Origin: Bradyrhizobium sp. SZCCT0231
GTDB lineage: Bacteria; Pseudomonadota; Alphaproteobacteria; Rhizobiales; Xanthobacteraceae
Length of the DNA stretch: 64,000 bases
NCBI RefSeq assembly: GCF_018130245.1
Contig: NZ_JAFCKP010000013.1
Location: 124,001 to 188,000 of the forward strand
Direction of reading: 5' to 3'
Made by a program: the position numbers and the translations under genes. Positions 16,012 through 24,786 of this stretch are shown in pieces. The notes under the pieces are model-generated. The model did no database searches. It saw only the letters and a list, made by a program, of their open reading frames with translations, and was not told where the DNA came from. The stretch's first letter is position 1. Each line of letters begins with the position of its first letter.

Positions 16012-17352
16012 TTAAGCGCGCTTCTTCAGGCTGGCGACGCGGGTCGGACGGGGCGCCGCGCTCTTGGAGGCGGCGCTCTTGGAGACCGCCCCCTTGGGTG
16101 CAGTGCCCTTGGGTGCAATGTCGATCGGCTGCGCGGCATGATCCGGTGCCGCCGGCGCCGCATGGGCCGTACGCCGCCCCTGCAGCCTGGCTGTCTTGCC
16201 CTTTGCTGCTCTGCCCTGGGCTGCCTTGTCCTTGGCGGGATGAGGCCTCTCGGCCGCCATCGCCAGCCGCGTCGCGGCGCGCCGCGACAGGGTGGTGGAC
16301 AGCAGCACCTCGACCGAGCCTTCCGGGATCGTAAAGAGCGCGCGGCCGGGCACGGGCAGGGTGGCCGCGACATTGGCCTGCGCCATGGTCCGGAGCGGCA
16401 GCAGCGGCTGATGCTCGGCCTGGGCATTGAGGTCGGCAGCCGCGGGCGCCGGCAGCATCCGGGCCTGCGCGAAAACGAAATTCGGCACGCGCGGCCAGCG
16501 TGCGATCGGCGTCGTCTCCGTCGGCGGATGCAGCAGCCATTCGACCTGGGTGGTGGGCGTCGCCGGCCGCTCGGCCGTCGCGGGCACCACATGCACGATG
16601 CGATAGCCGCGCGCCTTGAGGTCGCGGATGATCTTCGGCAGCGCCGCCACGGTGCGGGCCTGGATGTCGTGCAGCAGCAGGATGCCCTTGCCCTTGGCCT
16701 CCAGCCGTTGGATGGCGAGCTGGTAGACGCGGTCGGACGAGACATGCCGCCAGTCGTCCGCCGGGAAGTCGGCGCTCCAGACCTGGATGCCGCGCGAGAT
16801 CAGATAATTCTCGACGCCCTCGGCGCGCATCAGGCCGGGAATGCGGAAGAACGGGGCGAGCTGGGACGGATCGGTCATCGCCGCCGAGGTCCATTCGATT
16901 CCGCCGTTGATCTCGGCCTCGGCCTTTTCGATCGGCATCCGGTCGAAGGTCAGCGGATGGTCCATGCTGTGCGTGCCGACGGTGTGGCCCGCCGCGACCA
17001 GCTTGCGCACGCCTTCCGGATTGGCCTTGGCCTGGTTGCCGACGATGAAGAAGGTCGCCTTGATGCATTCGTCGGCGAGGATCTTGAGCACCTGGTTGGA
17101 ATATTTCGGTATCGGACCGTCGTCGAAGGTCAGAACGACCTCATGGTCCTTCAGCGGCAGCGTCTCGCGGTACTGCATGGTGCCGATCAGGGGATGCTCG
17201 CGCGGATCGACAACGAGGGTGCGGGAGGTGCCAAGGGCGTCGGGGTGGCCGGGACAGTCGGCCGCGAGCGCGGCCGGCGAACCGACGGTCAGCATTCCCA
17301 GACAAAGGACGATCCACGATCGCGTCCGCAGAACAACGCTACTTCCGATCAT
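16012..17352 (-). CDS. polysaccharide deacetylase (NodB domain) with long Ala/Lys-rich tail
   Basis: 446 residues. Signal peptide 1-30 (cut after SPAALA), so exported. The NodB domain spans about 70-260, with catalytic TFDDGP (D77, D78), metal site H128 and H132 (THSMDHP), FFRIPG and LLLHD. It removes acetyl groups from an N-acetylated glycan such as peptidoglycan or an exopolysaccharide. Residues from about 270 on are low-complexity Ala/Pro/Lys with short repeats (KGTAPKGAVSKSAASKSAA) that could bind the wall electrostatically. A second NodB gene follows upstream on the same strand. There is no nodA or nodC nearby, so it is not nodulation NodB. Confidence 0.92.
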   Translation of the reverse strand: MIGSSVVLRTRSWIVLCLGMLTVGSPAALAADCPGHPDALGTSRTLVVDPREHPLIGTMQYRETLPLKDHEVVLTFDDGPIPKYSNQVLKILADECIKATFFIVGNQAKANPEGVRKLVAAGHTVGTHSMDHPLTFDRMPIEKAEAEINGGIEWTSAAMTDPSQLAPFFRIPGLMRAEGVENYLISRGIQVWSADFPADDWRHVSSDRVYQLAIQRLEAKGKGILLLHDIQARTVAALPKIIRDLKARGYRIVHVVPATAERPATPTTQVEWLLHPPTETTPIARWPRVPNFVFAQARMLPAPAAADLNAQAEHQPLLPLRTMAQANVAATLPVPGRALFTIPEGSVEVLLSTTLSRRAATRLAMAAERPHPAKDKAAQGRAAKGKTARLQGRRTAHAAPAAPDHAAQPIDIAPKGTAPKGAVSKSAASKSAAPRPTRVASLKKRA

Positions 17353-17509
17353 GAACCTCGTCTGCCCCCATGCAATTGGCGCCTAGATAGGTCGGAGATG
17401 GCCCAAAACGGTTCAGCCGTAGCCGCCCTCATATTTGCACGGGGTAGCATGAACAGAGTGTTAATGGGTCCCAAATCACCCCATTTTGCCCTGGCGTGAC
17501 ATTCCGGCA

Positions 17510-18316
17510 TCAGCGCGCGTCGGCGTGCTTCTGCAATGTGCCCGCCGGTACGATGTGGACCACCCGATAGCGGTTCTCCCTCAGATACCGCAGAAAGGCC
17601 GGCATCATTGCGGCCGTGCGCGCCTTGTTGTCGTGGAAGAGGATGATGCCCTTGCCGCTCGCAGCGAGGCGCTCGGTGACGAGCTTCAATTGCTGCTCCG
17701 GCGTCATCTCCTCCCAGTCGCTGGCCCATAAATCGGCCCCGAACACAACGATGCCGCGCGACTGGAGCAGGTCGAGCTGCGCTGGTGTCGACTCGAAATA
17801 GGGAAAGCGGAAGAACGGCGTCGAGGGTGGCGTCGTCGAGGTTCCGTGCAGCGCCGTTTCGTCTGCGGCGATGCCCCGGTCGATGTCGGCCGTGGCCTTC
17901 TCGAATGGAATATGCGCCATGAGCGGATGCGAGAAGGAGTGATGGCCGATGGTGTGGCCCTCGCGGGCGATGCGCTTGACCATGTCGGGATGCTGCGAGG
18001 CGTGCTGGCCGATCAGGAAAAAGGTCGCGCGCACACACTCCTGCGCCAGCGCAGCCAGCACCTTCGACGTCGTCGGCGGGTTCGGCCCGTCGTCGAAGGT
18101 CAGCACGACCTCGCGATCGGCCAGCGGCAGCGTCTGCGGAAAGCTCTTCACGCCGACGCGCGGATAGGTCTTGGCGTCGACGCTGAGGATGCGCGAGGTG
18201 CCGAGCGCGTCCTTGCGCGTGCACTCGGCGGCATCCGTCGGGGCGATGCCGATGACAGCCGCGACGAGGGCGCCCGCCATGGTCGAGGTCCACCTCAGTC
18301 GCAGCATCTTTGTCAT
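17510..18316 (-). CDS. polysaccharide deacetylase (NodB domain)
   Basis: 268 residues with a signal peptide (cut near 30, DAAE). The NodB motifs are complete: TFDDGP with D75 and D76, HHSFSH with H126 and H130, FFRFPYF and ILFHD. The N-terminal part CTRKDALGTSRILSVDA closely parallels the neighbouring deacetylase CPGHPDALGTSRTLVVDP, so the two arose by tandem duplication; this copy lacks the basic tail. Probably periplasmic. Divergent from mgtE with an 82-bp gap. The glycan substrate is unknown. Confidence 0.92.
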   Translation of the reverse strand: MTKMLRLRWTSTMAGALVAAVIGIAPTDAAECTRKDALGTSRILSVDAKTYPRVGVKSFPQTLPLADREVVLTFDDGPNPPTTSKVLAALAQECVRATFFLIGQHASQHPDMVKRIAREGHTIGHHSFSHPLMAHIPFEKATADIDRGIAADETALHGTSTTPPSTPFFRFPYFESTPAQLDLLQSRGIVVFGADLWASDWEEMTPEQQLKLVTERLAASGKGIILFHDNKARTAAMMPAFLRYLRENRYRVVHIVPAGTLQKHADAR

Positions 18317-18398
18317 TGCGCTCCGAGTTGCCTTGTGGGTATTGCCTGACCGTCAGCTCAGCTCATTCGTTCCAATCTGTCAAACGGCGAGGCGCGCC

Positions 18399-19820
18399 AT
18401 GGACGAACATATGGACGTTGCCCCATCCGCTGCGGATTCGGTACTCGACCACGTGCCGATGCGCAATGAAGACGGCGATATCAGGCACGAATTCGTCGAG
18501 GAAATTGCCCGTGCGATCGAGGCCGGCGACAGTGCGGCGCTGCGTGCCTGCGTCGCGGAGCTGCACGAGGCCGATCTCGGCGATCTGATCGGCGCCCTCG
18601 AGCCGGACGACCGCGTCCGCCTCGTCGAGCTCACCGGCCGTGATTTCGACTTCTCGGCGCTGAACGAGGTCGACGAGGCCGTGCGCGAGGAGATCCTCGA
18701 GGAGCTGCCGCCGGAGACGGTCGCCGAGGGCGTCCGCGAGCTCGAATCCGACGATGCGGTCGAGCTCCTGGAAACCCTCGACGCCGAGGAGCAGGAGGAG
18801 ATCCTCGAGAAGCTGCCGCTCAAGGAGCGCGTCGCGCTCGAGCGCAGCCTGCTGTACCCGGAGAACTCCGCGGGCCGCCGGATGCAGACCGAGTTCATCG
18901 CCGTGCCCCAGGATTTCACCGTGGGCCAGGCGATCGACTACATGCGCGAGACGCCGGACCTGCCCGACCGCTTCTACGAGATCTACGTCGTCGACAAGGA
19001 CCAGCACTGGCAGGGCGCGGTGCCGCTCGACGTGCTCTTGCGCACGCGCCGGCCGGTGGCGCTGACCGAGCTCACCGACGAGGACCGCCGCCGCGTCTCC
19101 GTCCTGGAGGACCAGGAAGAGGTGGCGCGCATGTTCGGCAAGTACAATCTCGTCGCCGCACCCGTGCTCGACACCCAGGACCGCCTCGTCGGCGTCATCA
19201 CCGTCGACGACGTCGTCGACGTCATCGAGGAGGAGGCGGACGAGGACCTCAAGGCGCTCGGCGGCGTCACCAGCGACGAAGAGTTGTCGGACACGTTTCT
19301 CACCATCGCCCGCGGCCGTTTCAACTGGCTGCTGGTGAACCTCGCCACCGCGTTCCTGGCGTCCTCCGTGCTCGGCCTGTTCGAGGGCCAGCTCGAGAAG
19401 ATGGTCGCACTCGCGGTGCTGGCGCCGATCGTGGCGAGCCAGGGCGGCAATGCCGCGACCCAGACCATGACGGTGGCCGTGCGGGCACTGGCGACGCGCG
19501 AGCTCGGCTCCTCCAATGCCTGGCGCGTGGTGCTGCGCGAGGCGCTGGTCGGCCTCGTCAACGGGCTCGCCTTCGCCGTGATCACGGGCATTGCCGCGGT
19601 CGCCTGGTTCAAGATCCCGGGCCTCGGCATCGTCATCGGGCTCGCCATCATCTGCAACCTCGTCGCCGGCGCGCTCGGCGGCATCCTGATCCCGATGGCG
19701 CTGGAGCGCGTGCGGGCCGACCCGGCGGTGGCGTCGGGCACCTTCGTGACCACCGTGACCGATGTGGTCGGCTTCTTCTCCTTCCTCGGGATTGCGACGC
19801 TCTGGTTCGGGTTGAAGTAG
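18399..19820 (+). CDS. mgtE: magnesium transporter MgtE
   Basis: 473 residues, a homodimeric Mg2+ channel in the inner membrane. The acidic N-domain of helical repeats occupies about 30-150 (EEILEELPPETVAEGVRELE). A CBS pair follows at about 150-280 (two TVGQAIDYMRE/GVITVDDVVDVIEEE modules) and senses Mg2+. The C-terminal five-helix pore includes the signature APIVASQGGNAATQTMTVAV. The start at 18399 (MDEHMDVAPS) is preceded by GGCGAGG. A Mg2+ riboswitch was not visible in the short upstream gap. Family assignment is firm. Confidence 0.95.
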   Translation: MDEHMDVAPSAADSVLDHVPMRNEDGDIRHEFVEEIARAIEAGDSAALRACVAELHEADLGDLIGALEPDDRVRLVELTGRDFDFSALNEVDEAVREEILEELPPETVAEGVRELESDDAVELLETLDAEEQEEILEKLPLKERVALERSLLYPENSAGRRMQTEFIAVPQDFTVGQAIDYMRETPDLPDRFYEIYVVDKDQHWQGAVPLDVLLRTRRPVALTELTDEDRRRVSVLEDQEEVARMFGKYNLVAAPVLDTQDRLVGVITVDDVVDVIEEEADEDLKALGGVTSDEELSDTFLTIARGRFNWLLVNLATAFLASSVLGLFEGQLEKMVALAVLAPIVASQGGNAATQTMTVAVRALATRELGSSNAWRVVLREALVGLVNGLAFAVITGIAAVAWFKIPGLGIVIGLAIICNLVAGALGGILIPMALERVRADPAVASGTFVTTVTDVVGFFSFLGIATLWFGLK

Positions 19821-19831
19821 CGGCCCCTCAC

Positions 19832-20009
19832 TCTCGTGTCCCGGGCGCGCTGCAACGCCTTTAGCGTTGCTGCGCAGAACCGGGACCCCGAACGCCACGC
19901 GAATGTCGCCGAGAGATGGGCCCCGGCTCTGCGGCGCACCGCCGAAGAAGCGCTGCCATAGCGCGTCGAAGACGCGCGTAAACGCGCTGATGGCGTCCGG
20001 GGCGCGAGA
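19832..20009. repeat. palindromic intergenic repeat pair, family B (degenerate copy)
   Basis: Starts CTCTCGTGTCCCGGGCGCGC and ends GCGTCCGGGGCGCGAGA, with internal GCAACGCCTTTAGCGTTGC and GAACCGGGACC segments. It belongs to the same family as 22821-22967 and 51993-52130 but is more diverged. Located between convergent-free genes mgtE and the XRE regulator. Confidence 0.8.
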
Positions 20010-20074
20010 CCTCCTATCTTTAATCCGAACTTAAGCGACCTGCCGCATCATCGCCTGTGCTTGGGGGAATGGGC

Positions 20075-20371
20075 ATGCGGTTGCGGCTGAAGGCGGACGG
20101 ACGGATCGTCGAATTGCGGGATGGGCAGGAATTTCCGGTCCAGCCGACGGCCAATGCCGCGCCGGCAGATACCGGCCCGCTCGCGGTGCGCGATTTGCGG
20201 CGCCGCGCCTGCCTGACCCAGATGGAGTTCGCCGCCAAGCTCGGCGTGCCCGTCGAGACCATCCGCAACTGGGAGCAGGGCAAGCGCGCTCCTCGCGGCC
20301 CGGCCCGCGCGCTGCTCGCGGTGATCGCGCATGCGCCCGACACCGTGTTCCAGGCGCTCGCCAAGGCGTGA
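20075..20371 (+). CDS. XRE-family helix-turn-helix protein (antitoxin-like, orphan)
   Basis: 98 residues. The N-terminal strand-rich part is MRLRLKADGRIVELRDGQEF, and the C-terminal HTH (about 45-98) contains RRACLTQMEFAAKLGVPVET and NWEQGKRAPRGPARALL. That WEQG-R-P-GPAR pattern resembles HigA/MqsA-type antitoxin regulators. No toxin-like partner frame is adjacent on either side. GGGGGA lies 7 nt upstream; ATG 20069 is an alternative start. Probably a transcription factor; the lone context is unusual for an antitoxin. Confidence 0.8.
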   Translation: MRLRLKADGRIVELRDGQEFPVQPTANAAPADTGPLAVRDLRRRACLTQMEFAAKLGVPVETIRNWEQGKRAPRGPARALLAVIAHAPDTVFQALAKA

Positions 20372-20524
20372 CGAAAAGGCGTGACGTCAAGGCCTGAAGC
20401 CTGGTGCGAACCTCCTGTTAGCATTGCCCTGAATATCCGTCCCGATAGCACTGGCGTCCGTTGGCAACCATCGCGGACGAGGTCCATAATGTCGACCGGG
20501 GCTGCGTAGCAGAGAGGATTCCTC

Positions 20525-21343
20525 ATGCTGTTCGTCGAGGCCAATGGCGCAAGGATCCCGGCGATCGGGCTCGGGACCTGGGAATTGGAAGGGCGCACCT
20601 GCGCCCGCGTGGTCGAGCAGGCGCTGCGGCTCGGCTATCGCCACATCGACACCGCCCAGGTCTACGAGAATGAGCGCGAGGTCGGCGACGGCCTGCGCGC
20701 CTCCGGCGTGCGCCGCGACGACGTCTTCCTCACCACCAAGGTCTGGACCAACCATTTCGCGCCCCACGATCTCGAGCGCTCGGTCAAGGAGAGCCTCGCC
20801 CGTTTGCGGCTCCCCTCGGTCGATCTGTTGCTGCTGCACTGGCCCAATCCCCACGTGCCGCTGGCGGAGACGCTGGGCGCGCTGTCGCATGCGAAGCGCA
20901 TGGGGCTGACCCGCCATATCGGCGTTTCCAATTTCACGGTGGCGCTGATCGAGCAGGCGGTGGCGGCCTCGCCGGAGCCGCTGGTCTGCAACCAGGTCGA
21001 ATATCACCCTTATCTCGACCAGGCGAAGGTGAGGGCGGCCTGCGACCAGCACGGCCTCGCGCTGGTCGCCTACAGCCCGATCGCCAAGGGCCGCATCAAG
21101 ACTGACCAGACGCTTGCCGAGATCGGGCGCATCCACCGCAAGACCCCGGCGCAGGTGTGCCTGCGCTGGCTGGTGCAGCAGAATGTCGCTGCGATCCCGC
21201 GCACCTCGCGCGTCGAGCGCCTGTCGGAGAATATCGAGATTTTCGATTTCGAGCTTTCGGAGGACGACATGAGCCGGATCGCCGCGCTCGCCAATCCCAG
21301 GGGACGCCTGACCGACTTTGGCTTCGCCCCGAAATGGGATTGA
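20525..21343 (+). CDS. aldo/keto reductase
   Basis: 272-residue NADPH-dependent (beta/alpha)8 carbonyl reductase. The catalytic tetrad is complete: D42 and Y47 in HIDTAQVYENE, K72 in TTKVWT and H105 in LLLHWPNP. NADPH-binding IPRTSRVERLSEN is near the C-terminus. It is close to 2,5-diketo-D-gluconate reductase-like (DkgB) members by motif, although substrate range in this family is broad. The next gene starts 49 nt later on the same strand. Cytoplasmic. Confidence 0.93.
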   Translation: MLFVEANGARIPAIGLGTWELEGRTCARVVEQALRLGYRHIDTAQVYENEREVGDGLRASGVRRDDVFLTTKVWTNHFAPHDLERSVKESLARLRLPSVDLLLLHWPNPHVPLAETLGALSHAKRMGLTRHIGVSNFTVALIEQAVAASPEPLVCNQVEYHPYLDQAKVRAACDQHGLALVAYSPIAKGRIKTDQTLAEIGRIHRKTPAQVCLRWLVQQNVAAIPRTSRVERLSENIEIFDFELSEDDMSRIAALANPRGRLTDFGFAPKWD

Positions 21344-21392
21344 GAGGGGCCCGGGGTATGCTAGGACCGCGACGGCAACCCAAGTTCGGTCG

Positions 21393-22313
21393 ATGGAACT
21401 GCGGAAGATCATACGGACGGATATTGCGGCGTCGGCAATCGCGCATCTGACGCTGGTGGCGCTGATCATCGTGATCAGCGAGGTCCATCCGTTTCACGCC
21501 GCGCCGCCTGAGACTGTCACGGTCGACATCGTCACGCCGGAGCAGGTGAAGCAGGAGGAAGCCAAGGCCGAGGAGAAGGAAGAGGCGAAGGAGAAACCGC
21601 CGGAGCCGCTTCCCGACCTGAAACTGCCGAAGCTGGATGTCACCGACAAGGCGGAGGCAGCGTCGAAGCCCGCGGCCAAGCAGCAGGCTGCTGCACCAAC
21701 GCCATCACCGCAGGCCTCGCCCGAGCCACAGCAGAAACAGCCGCAACCCTCGCAGGCGTCGAAGCAGCCCGAGGCCGACGTGCAGCCGCAACCGCCGCCG
21801 CAGCAAGCTCAGCCTCAGCCAATGCCGCAACCGCCGCCTCAGGCGATGCCGCAGCAGCAGGCTGCGCCGCCGCCGGCCTATCAGGCGCCCCAGCCGGACG
21901 TCACCGTCAAATACGGCGTCATGCTGGGCCTGCCGCCCGAATTGCCGCCCGAGCCGAAAGGCGCGCCCAAGGACGACGGCGGCGATGCCAAGGATTCGAT
22001 CGCAGCCAAGCTGCCGGCCGAGGTCATCGCCGCGCTTCGTCGTCATTTGCGAAGCTGCGCCAAGCTGCCCGCCGGGGTCGCGCCGACCGACAACGTCCAT
22101 GTCAAGCTGCGCACGGTGTTCGCCACCGATGGCACGCTGGCGCGCGAGCCCATCCTGATCGAGGCACCGCCGTCCGCGAAGGGCGTGGCCATCGTCAAGT
22201 CCGCAATGAGCGCGCTGCAGAGCTGCCAGCCCTACAAGATGCTGCCGGCCAATTTGTACGGGGAATGGAAGGTGCTGGACCTGCCGTTCAGCCCGAAGGA
22301 TTTTGGCGGATAG
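21393..22313 (+). CDS. TolA/TonB-like envelope protein with Pro/Gln-rich spacer
   Basis: 306 residues. The N-terminal transmembrane anchor (about 12-32, IAHLTLVALIIVISEV) is followed by a Lys/Glu-rich helical stretch (KQEEAKAEEKEEAKEK). A Pro/Gln-rich spacer follows at about 75-180, then a C-terminal domain (about 205-306) with LRTVFATDGTLAREPI and SAMSALQSCQPYKML, as in TonB/TolA C-terminal domains. It therefore probably spans the periplasm, linking inner to outer membrane. No tolQRB or exbBD genes are adjacent. The spacer repeats make the DNA here low complexity. Confidence 0.8.
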   Translation: MELRKIIRTDIAASAIAHLTLVALIIVISEVHPFHAAPPETVTVDIVTPEQVKQEEAKAEEKEEAKEKPPEPLPDLKLPKLDVTDKAEAASKPAAKQQAAAPTPSPQASPEPQQKQPQPSQASKQPEADVQPQPPPQQAQPQPMPQPPPQAMPQQQAAPPPAYQAPQPDVTVKYGVMLGLPPELPPEPKGAPKDDGGDAKDSIAAKLPAEVIAALRRHLRSCAKLPAGVAPTDNVHVKLRTVFATDGTLAREPILIEAPPSAKGVAIVKSAMSALQSCQPYKMLPANLYGEWKVLDLPFSPKDFGG

Positions 22314-22323
22314 CGTGTGGTCG

Positions 22324-22416
22324 TGTAGCCCGGATGGAGCGTTAGCGTAATCCGGGGCACGCTCTCCCGGCGTCTTGCACTTTCCCGGATTACACTCGCG
22401 CTCCATCCGGGCTACA
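22324..22416. repeat. palindromic intergenic repeat pair, family C
   Basis: Outer arms TGTAGCCCGGATGGAGCG and CGCTCCATCCGGGCTACA are perfect inverted copies, with GTAATCCGGG and CCCGGATTAC as inner arms. The same family occurs at 55030-55120. Confidence 0.93.
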
Positions 22417-22548
22417 GGTCTCGCCCTGTGTCGCCCTCTCAACCCATCAACGTGAAAATATTCCGCATCGCGAGGGTGGAAAGATCAAGCAAAGCTCGGG
22501 CGAATTAAGCCGCGAGAACGTGAGGCCGCGTCTGCAGCCCCACACTCG

Positions 22549-22672
22549 CTGTCATCGCCCGCGAAGGCGGGCGATCCAGTACTCCGAGACGGTAGTGATT
22601 GAATCGAGAGGCCGCGGCGTACTGGATTCCCCGCCCCAGTGCGCGATTGCGCACAAGGCGGGGAATGACAGC
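22549..22672. repeat. palindromic intergenic repeat pair, family D
   Basis: Arms CTGTCATCGCCCGCGAAGGC and GCGGGGAATGACAGCG bracket GATCCAGTACTCCG and CGGCGTACTGGATTCC. Only one copy was seen in the window, but its design matches the other paired repeats. Confidence 0.8.
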
Positions 22673-22707
22673 GTCACTTGGAGAACCAAGCTGTCACCTC
22701 ATACTCC

Positions 22708-22793
22708 GTCATTGCGAGCACAGCGAAGCAATCCAGAATCCCACCGCGGAGAGACTCTGGATTGCTTCGTCGCAAGGGCTCCTCGCAATGACG
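22708..22793. repeat. palindromic intergenic repeat pair, family E
   Basis: Arms GTCATTGCGAGCACAGCGAA and CTCCTCGCAATGAC, with inner GCAATCCAGA and TCTGGATTGC. The same family occurs at 54467-54553. Confidence 0.92.
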
Positions 22794-22820
22794 AGGAGGA
22801 GAGAGCGTGTACCACACGCC

Positions 22821-22967
22821 TCTCTCGTGCCCCGGACGCAGCGCAGCGCTCCTTCAGCGGTGCGCTGCAGAGCCGGGGCCCATTTCGCCGCATTGTGCCG
22901 TGTTGCTCTGGGTCCCGGCTCTGCGCTGCAATGCTTGCGCATTGCAGCTTGTCCGGGACACGAGAGA
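22821..22967. repeat. palindromic intergenic repeat pair, family B
   Basis: Arms TCTCTCGTGCCCCGGACGCA and TGTCCGGGACACGAGAGA, with inner AGAGCCGGGGCCCA and TGGGTCCCGGCTCT. It ends directly against the stop codon of the DUF599 gene. Same family as 19832-20009 and 51993-52130. Confidence 0.92.
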
Positions 22968-23684
22968 TCAATGACCGCGCTTCATCCCCTCACCACCATC
23001 CACGACCTCCGGCGCCATCGCCGCCCATGCACTGGATGCGAATTGCCTGCGCCAGGTCACGACCACCACGGCTGCGGTGGTCACGAACAGCACCCACGGG
23101 CTGACGAACCAGCCGAGATAGCCGAGCGCGAAGAAGAAGGCGCGCTGGCCGCGGTTGAAATGACGGCCGGCGGATTCGAACAGGCGGGAGGTGCGGATGA
23201 CATGGGCTTCGGCCTCCGGCGTGTCGCGCCGGTCAGCCGGCGGCATGCCGCCGAACAGGATCGCGACATAGTTGAACAGGCGATAGGCCCAGGCGAATTT
23301 GAAGAAGGCGTAGACGCAGATCAGCACGAGGCCGACGCATTTCAGCTCCCACAAAGCGGGCGAGGTGCTGAGGTCGATCGGCAGCTTGCTCAGGATCGTG
23401 ATCGCGTCGTTGGTGGCGTGCAGCAGCGCCAGGGCGCCGCCGAGCGCGAACAGGCTGGTGGAAGCGAAAAAGGCGGTGCCGCTCTGGAGCGAGGCCATGA
23501 TCTGCATGTCGACCATGCGCGTCTCGCGGTCGAGCAGCCGGCGCACCCAGACCTCGCGATAGCGGTTCATGCGCGCCGACAGGCTGTCACGGCCATAGGC
23601 CGAGTGCTCCAGCGTCAGGGCATAGACCAGCCATTCGATGATGAAGAAGCCGACCGCGGTGATATCGACCCAATGCCTGCTCAT
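22968..23684 (-). CDS. DUF599 family membrane protein
   Basis: 238 residues with four predicted transmembrane helices (about 8-28, 65-85, 100-125, 185-205). Family-typical features are the N-terminal YALTLEHSAYG region, RMNRYREVWVRRL, NDAITILSKLP and FNRGQRAFFFALGYLGWF. Function of DUF599 is unknown. ATG 23684 follows CAGGAGACAGAC. The gene ends flush against a family B repeat. It is divergent from a glutathione S-transferase gene. Confidence 0.88.
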   Translation of the reverse strand: MSRHWVDITAVGFFIIEWLVYALTLEHSAYGRDSLSARMNRYREVWVRRLLDRETRMVDMQIMASLQSGTAFFASTSLFALGGALALLHATNDAITILSKLPIDLSTSPALWELKCVGLVLICVYAFFKFAWAYRLFNYVAILFGGMPPADRRDTPEAEAHVIRTSRLFESAGRHFNRGQRAFFFALGYLGWFVSPWVLFVTTAAVVVVTWRRQFASSAWAAMAPEVVDGGEGMKRGH

Positions 23685-23806
23685 GTCTGTCTCCTGAAGG
23701 ACCGCAACGATTGCCATGCATGGCGCGGCGCAGCAACGATTGATTGGCGGCAGGCGATGGCGCTAAAAGCAGCTCGCTCAAGGACGTCTCGGGAAGGACT
23801 GGTGAC

Positions 23807-24469
23807 ATGGCTGCGCTGAAACTCGCGATCGGCAACAAGAACTACTCGTCATGGTCGATGCGGCCCTGGCTGGCGCTCCGCGCCAACGACATCCCGTTCG
23901 TGGAGACGCTCATCCCGCTCTACACCGACAATCCCGCGGACAAGGAGCAGATCCTGTCCTTCAGCCGCGCCGGCAAGGTGCCGGTGCTGGTCGACGGCGA
24001 CATCACGGTGTGGGATTCGCTTGCCATCATCGAATACATCGCCGAGCGCTACCCGGAAGTGAGGCTGTGGCCCGACGATGTCGCCGCGCGCGCGCATGCC
24101 CGTTCGGTGTGCGCCGAGATGCATTCCGGCTTCGCTGCTCTGCGCAACGAATGCGGCATGAACCTGCATCGGCCGATCCGCCCCGTGGCGCTGTCGGCGG
24201 ACGCCAAGGCCAACATCGCGCGCATCGAGGAGATCTGGCGCGAGTGCCGCACCCGCTATGGCGCGAAGGGGCCGTTCCTGTTCGGCCGCTTCGGCGCGGC
24301 GGACGCCATGTACGCGCCGGTCGTGCACCGCTTCCGCACCTATGCGATCGAGGTGGCGCCGGACACCAAGGCCTACATGGAGACGATGATGGCGTTGCCG
24401 GCATTCCAGGAATGGACGCGCGACGGGCTGGCCGAAACGCTTCTCATCGCCAAGTTCGAGGACGCCTGA
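23807..24469 (+). CDS. glutathione S-transferase family protein
   Basis: 220 residues. The N-terminal thioredoxin fold has KNYSSWSMRPWLAL, placing Ser as the likely glutathione-activating residue, then VPVLVDGD and DSLAIIEYIAERYP (glutathione site). The C-terminal all-helical domain begins near 85 and includes FGRFGAADAMYAPVVHRF, the capping-box region. Cytosolic detoxification or isomerase role; substrate unknown. The stop codon lies inside a 13-bp direct duplication. Confidence 0.92.
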   Translation: MAALKLAIGNKNYSSWSMRPWLALRANDIPFVETLIPLYTDNPADKEQILSFSRAGKVPVLVDGDITVWDSLAIIEYIAERYPEVRLWPDDVAARAHARSVCAEMHSGFAALRNECGMNLHRPIRPVALSADAKANIARIEEIWRECRTRYGAKGPFLFGRFGAADAMYAPVVHRFRTYAIEVAPDTKAYMETMMALPAFQEWTRDGLAETLLIAKFEDA

Positions 24470-24493
24470 TCGCAGGTCTGGATCGCAGGTCTG
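24468..24493 (+). repeat. 13-bp direct tandem duplication over a stop codon
   Basis: GATCGCAGGTCTG occurs at 24468-24480 and again at 24481-24493. The first copy contains the TGA of the GST gene. The effect on the protein is nil. Confidence 0.9.
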
Positions 24494-24786
24494 GCCGGGC
24501 CGCTGGCGGCCTGGCAGCCGGCGGCCCTTAAGGCCGGCAATGGGCGAAGGCCGTGGGACCCGGGAGCTGCGACACAGCCTGCGACATGCCGGCAGAACGG
24601 GCGGCTCCAATGGTATCATCGGCCCGCTGGCTGTCCCGTTATCATTTTGAAATGGCTGCAAAATTTGAGCGCTTGCCATGCTGGCATGGCGCTGGCCAAA
24701 ACGGCAGGACGCATGCTATACAACCGCCCGGGTTTCCGGCCGGCCATCGCAGTGGGACACTGGGCGAGGCAGGCGCTGTTTGAGTA
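24470..24786. other. intergenic region without a recognised gene (317 bp)
   Basis: Besides the 13-bp duplication at its left end it holds GC-rich inverted segments around 24500-24535 (GGCCTGGCAGCCGGCGGCC and AAGGCCGG) that could terminate GST transcription. The AT-richer part at 24640-24730 probably holds the promoter of the small gene at 24787. No clear -35/-10 pair and no coding frame with a good start were seen. Confidence 0.5.

Noticed and set aside
16012-18316. Nodulation gene nodB
   Set aside because: No nodA, nodC or nod box; signal peptides and duplication indicate general exported deacetylases.
18363-19898. 511-codon minus-strand frame
   Set aside because: Antisense to mgtE, composition of a shadow frame.
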